Below are positions 22,928-24,271 of a DNA stretch of 24,271 nucleotides, one piece after another. The notes beneath the pieces were generated by a model. It worked only from the letters and a program-made list of their open reading frames with translations, was not told the DNA's origin and did no database searches. Every line of letters begins with the position of its first letter. The stretch's first letter is position 1. Source of the stretch: Lysobacteraceae bacterium (GTDB lineage: Bacteria; Pseudomonadota; Gammaproteobacteria; Xanthomonadales; Xanthomonadaceae). A program made the translations under genes and the position numbers. The DNA is taken from NCBI GenBank assembly GCA_003505795.1, contig DNXT01000047.1:1-24271 (forward strand), given 5' to 3'.

Positions 22928-23091
22928 GCGCTTCGGGCCGGAGGCGACGAGCACCGTCGGCGGCTGCGACCAGCGGATCGTCGTGCACAACTCTCGTCGG
23001 GGGCATTAGCGCGCACGGTGCTCATGCGCACAACCATGCCTGAGCGATGAACCACGGCGGACTTCGCAGGCGGATTGAATCCGGGCCGGTC

Positions 23092-24271
23092 TCAGAGCAG
23101 CCCACCCTGGCACAGGTACTTGGTCTGCAGGTACTCGTCCAGGCCGTAGCGCGAACCCTCGCGACCGTAACCGGAGGCCTTGATGCCGCCGAACGGCGCG
23201 GCTTCCGACGCCAGCGCGCCCTCGTTGATGCCGACGATGCCCGACTCCAGCGCCGCGGCCACGCGCCAGATCCGCGCCGGATCGCGCGTGTAGAAATATG
23301 ACGCCAGCCCGTACGGGGTGGCGTTGGCTGCCGCCACGACCTCCTCCTCACCGGCGAAGCGGCTGACCGGCGCGACCGGGCCGAAGGTCTCCTCCTGCGT
23401 GCAGGCCATGCCCTCGTGGATGCCGGCCAGCACGGTGGGCTGGAAGAAATTGCCGCCCAGCTGCGGCAGGCGCGTGCCGCCGATCACTACGTGAGCCCCC
23501 TGCGCCAGCGCATCGGCGACGTGGCGCTCGATCTTCTCCACCGCGCGGGCGTTGATCATCGGGCCGATCTGCGCCTGCGGGTCGGTGGCCGGCCCGACCT
23601 TCAGCGCCGCGACCGCCGCGGCCAGCTTTTCCAGGAACACGTCGTGCACGCCGTCCTGCACGTAGATGCGGTTGGGGCAGACGCAGGTCTGGCCGCCGTT
23701 GCGGAACTTGGCGGCGAGCAGCCCGGCTACCGCGGCGTCGAGGTCGGCGTCGTCGAACACGATGAACGGGGCGTTGCCCCCCAGCTCCAGCGACAGCTTC
23801 TTCAGCGTGTCGGCCGACTCGCGCGCCAGGTGCCGACCGACCGGAGTGGAACCGGTAAAGGTGAGCTTGCGCACGCGCGCATCGGCCAGCCACACGTCGG
23901 CCACCGCCGCGGCGTTGGCGCGCGAAGAGGTGACGAGGTTGAGCACGCCGGCCGGCATCCCGGCACGCTCGGCCAGCCGCACCAGCGCCAGCGCGGTCAG
24001 GGGGGTGTCCTCGGCCGGCCTGGCGACCACGGTGCAGCCGGCCGCCAGCGCCGGGGCGATCTTGCGCGCGATCATCGCCGCCGGGAAATTCCACGGTGTG
24101 ATCGCGGCGATCACACCGACCGGCTCCTTCAGCACCAGCATGCGCCGGCCCGGCGCGGCGGCCGGGATCACGTCGCCGTAGGCGCGCACCGCCTCCTCGG
24201 CGAACCATTCGACATAGCTGGCGGCGTAGGCGATCTCGCCGCGCGCCTCGGCCAGCGGCTTGCCCTGCTCG
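23092..24271 (-). CDS. gabD: Succinate-semialdehyde-type aldehyde dehydrogenase (5' end outside window)
   Basis: About 392 codons are visible, open through base 24271, so roughly the first 90-100 residues lie outside. The earliest visible residues, EQGKPLAEARGEIAYAASY, match the succinate-semialdehyde dehydrogenase branch. Also present are the catalytic Asn in TPWNFPAAMI, the catalytic Glu in LELGGNAPF, GSTPVGR for NAD(P), the catalytic Cys (codon 23683-23685) in NGGQTCVCPNR, and the C-terminal PFGGIKASGYGREG. It oxidises succinate semialdehyde to succinate in the GABA or related routes. Glutarate-semialdehyde dehydrogenase is the close alternative, so the symbol is by similarity. It converges on the DJ-1-like gene. 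Confidence 0.85.
   Translation of the reverse strand, partial: EQGKPLAEARGEIAYAASYVEWFAEEAVRAYGDVIPAAAPGRRMLVLKEPVGVIAAITPWNFPAAMIARKIAPALAAGCTVVARPAEDTPLTALALVRLAERAGMPAGVLNLVTSSRANAAAVADVWLADARVRKLTFTGSTPVGRHLARESADTLKKLSLELGGNAPFIVFDDADLDAAVAGLLAAKFRNGGQTCVCPNRIYVQDGVHDVFLEKLAAAVAALKVGPATDPQAQIGPMINARAVEKIERHVADALAQGAHVVIGGTRLPQLGGNFFQPTVLAGIHEGMACTQEETFGPVAPVSRFAGEEEVVAAANATPYGLASYFYTRDPARIWRVAAALESGIVGINEGALASEAAPFGGIKASGYGREGSRYGLDEYLQTKYLCQGGLL

Noticed and set aside
22949..23023. GAGCACCGT/ACGGTGCTC inverted repeat with 57-bp spacer
   Set aside because: The 9-bp arms are far apart in a non-coding convergent gap, with no promoter or att-like context. It may be chance.
1..24271. Mobile element, prophage, CRISPR or defence system
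   Set aside because: No transposase, integrase, terminal repeats, spacer-repeat array, toxin-antitoxin pair or restriction gene was seen; composition is fairly even throughout.

Overview
The window looks like a chromosomal segment of a high-GC gammaproteobacterium. I place it near the Xanthomonadaceae/Lysobacteraceae (Lysobacter- or Luteimonas-like) because of the high third-position GC, the large TonB-dependent receptor and the peptidase/epimerase/peptide-transporter set. That placement is an inference from gene content, not a database result. I see no rRNA, tRNA, CRISPR array, insertion sequence, phage or plasmid gene.

Region 1 (1-9438) is a peptide-uptake and D-amino-acid/dipeptide module. 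On the minus strand, reading from 8446 to 1, come a secreted membrane-anchored serine hydrolase, a dipeptide epimerase, a POT-family peptide transporter, a D-aminoacylase-like lipoprotein and a TonB-dependent receptor (cut by the window edge). A divergent XRE-cupin regulator sits at 8719-9438. The serine hydrolase and the TonB receptor each have the same promoter/operator block, with 22 of 23 bases identical (2253-2275 and 8551-8573). In both copies a GATTAGG/CCTAATC-type dyad sits directly downstream of a TTGACA -35. This suggests one regulon controlled by the XRE-cupin protein, running from the outer membrane through the periplasm to the cytoplasm.

Region 2 (9439-13511) is a DNA-repair group: exonuclease III, a DUF488 protein, a Nei/Fpg-type glycosylase and a small cysteine-containing ORF on the minus strand. 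A SRAP-domain protein (SOS-response-associated family) lies opposite and has lost its catalytic Cys, Glu and His. A four-helix membrane protein follows.

Region 3 (13583-15958) is a PhzF-like isomerase and an EamA transporter that overlap by ATGA, with a divergent Lrp/AsnC regulator. Two TTGCAA palindromes 32 bp apart lie between them.

Region 4 (16256-22927) is a cluster of small-molecule and stress enzymes with local regulators. An NmrA-like reductase and a DUF1857/SRPBCC protein diverge from a LysR regulator. An alpha/beta hydrolase and an NAD-dependent-epimerase-like protein diverge from a MerR regulator. Downstream of MerR are an acetoacetate-decarboxylase-like protein and a DJ-1/Hsp31-like protein. 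Two MerR-type promoters (TTGACC, 19-bp spacer carrying a TTnAA-N6-TTnAA dyad) face the hydrolase and the decarboxylase-like gene, so the MerR protein probably controls both transcription units.

The window ends in a partial succinate-semialdehyde-type aldehyde dehydrogenase (23092-24271, minus).
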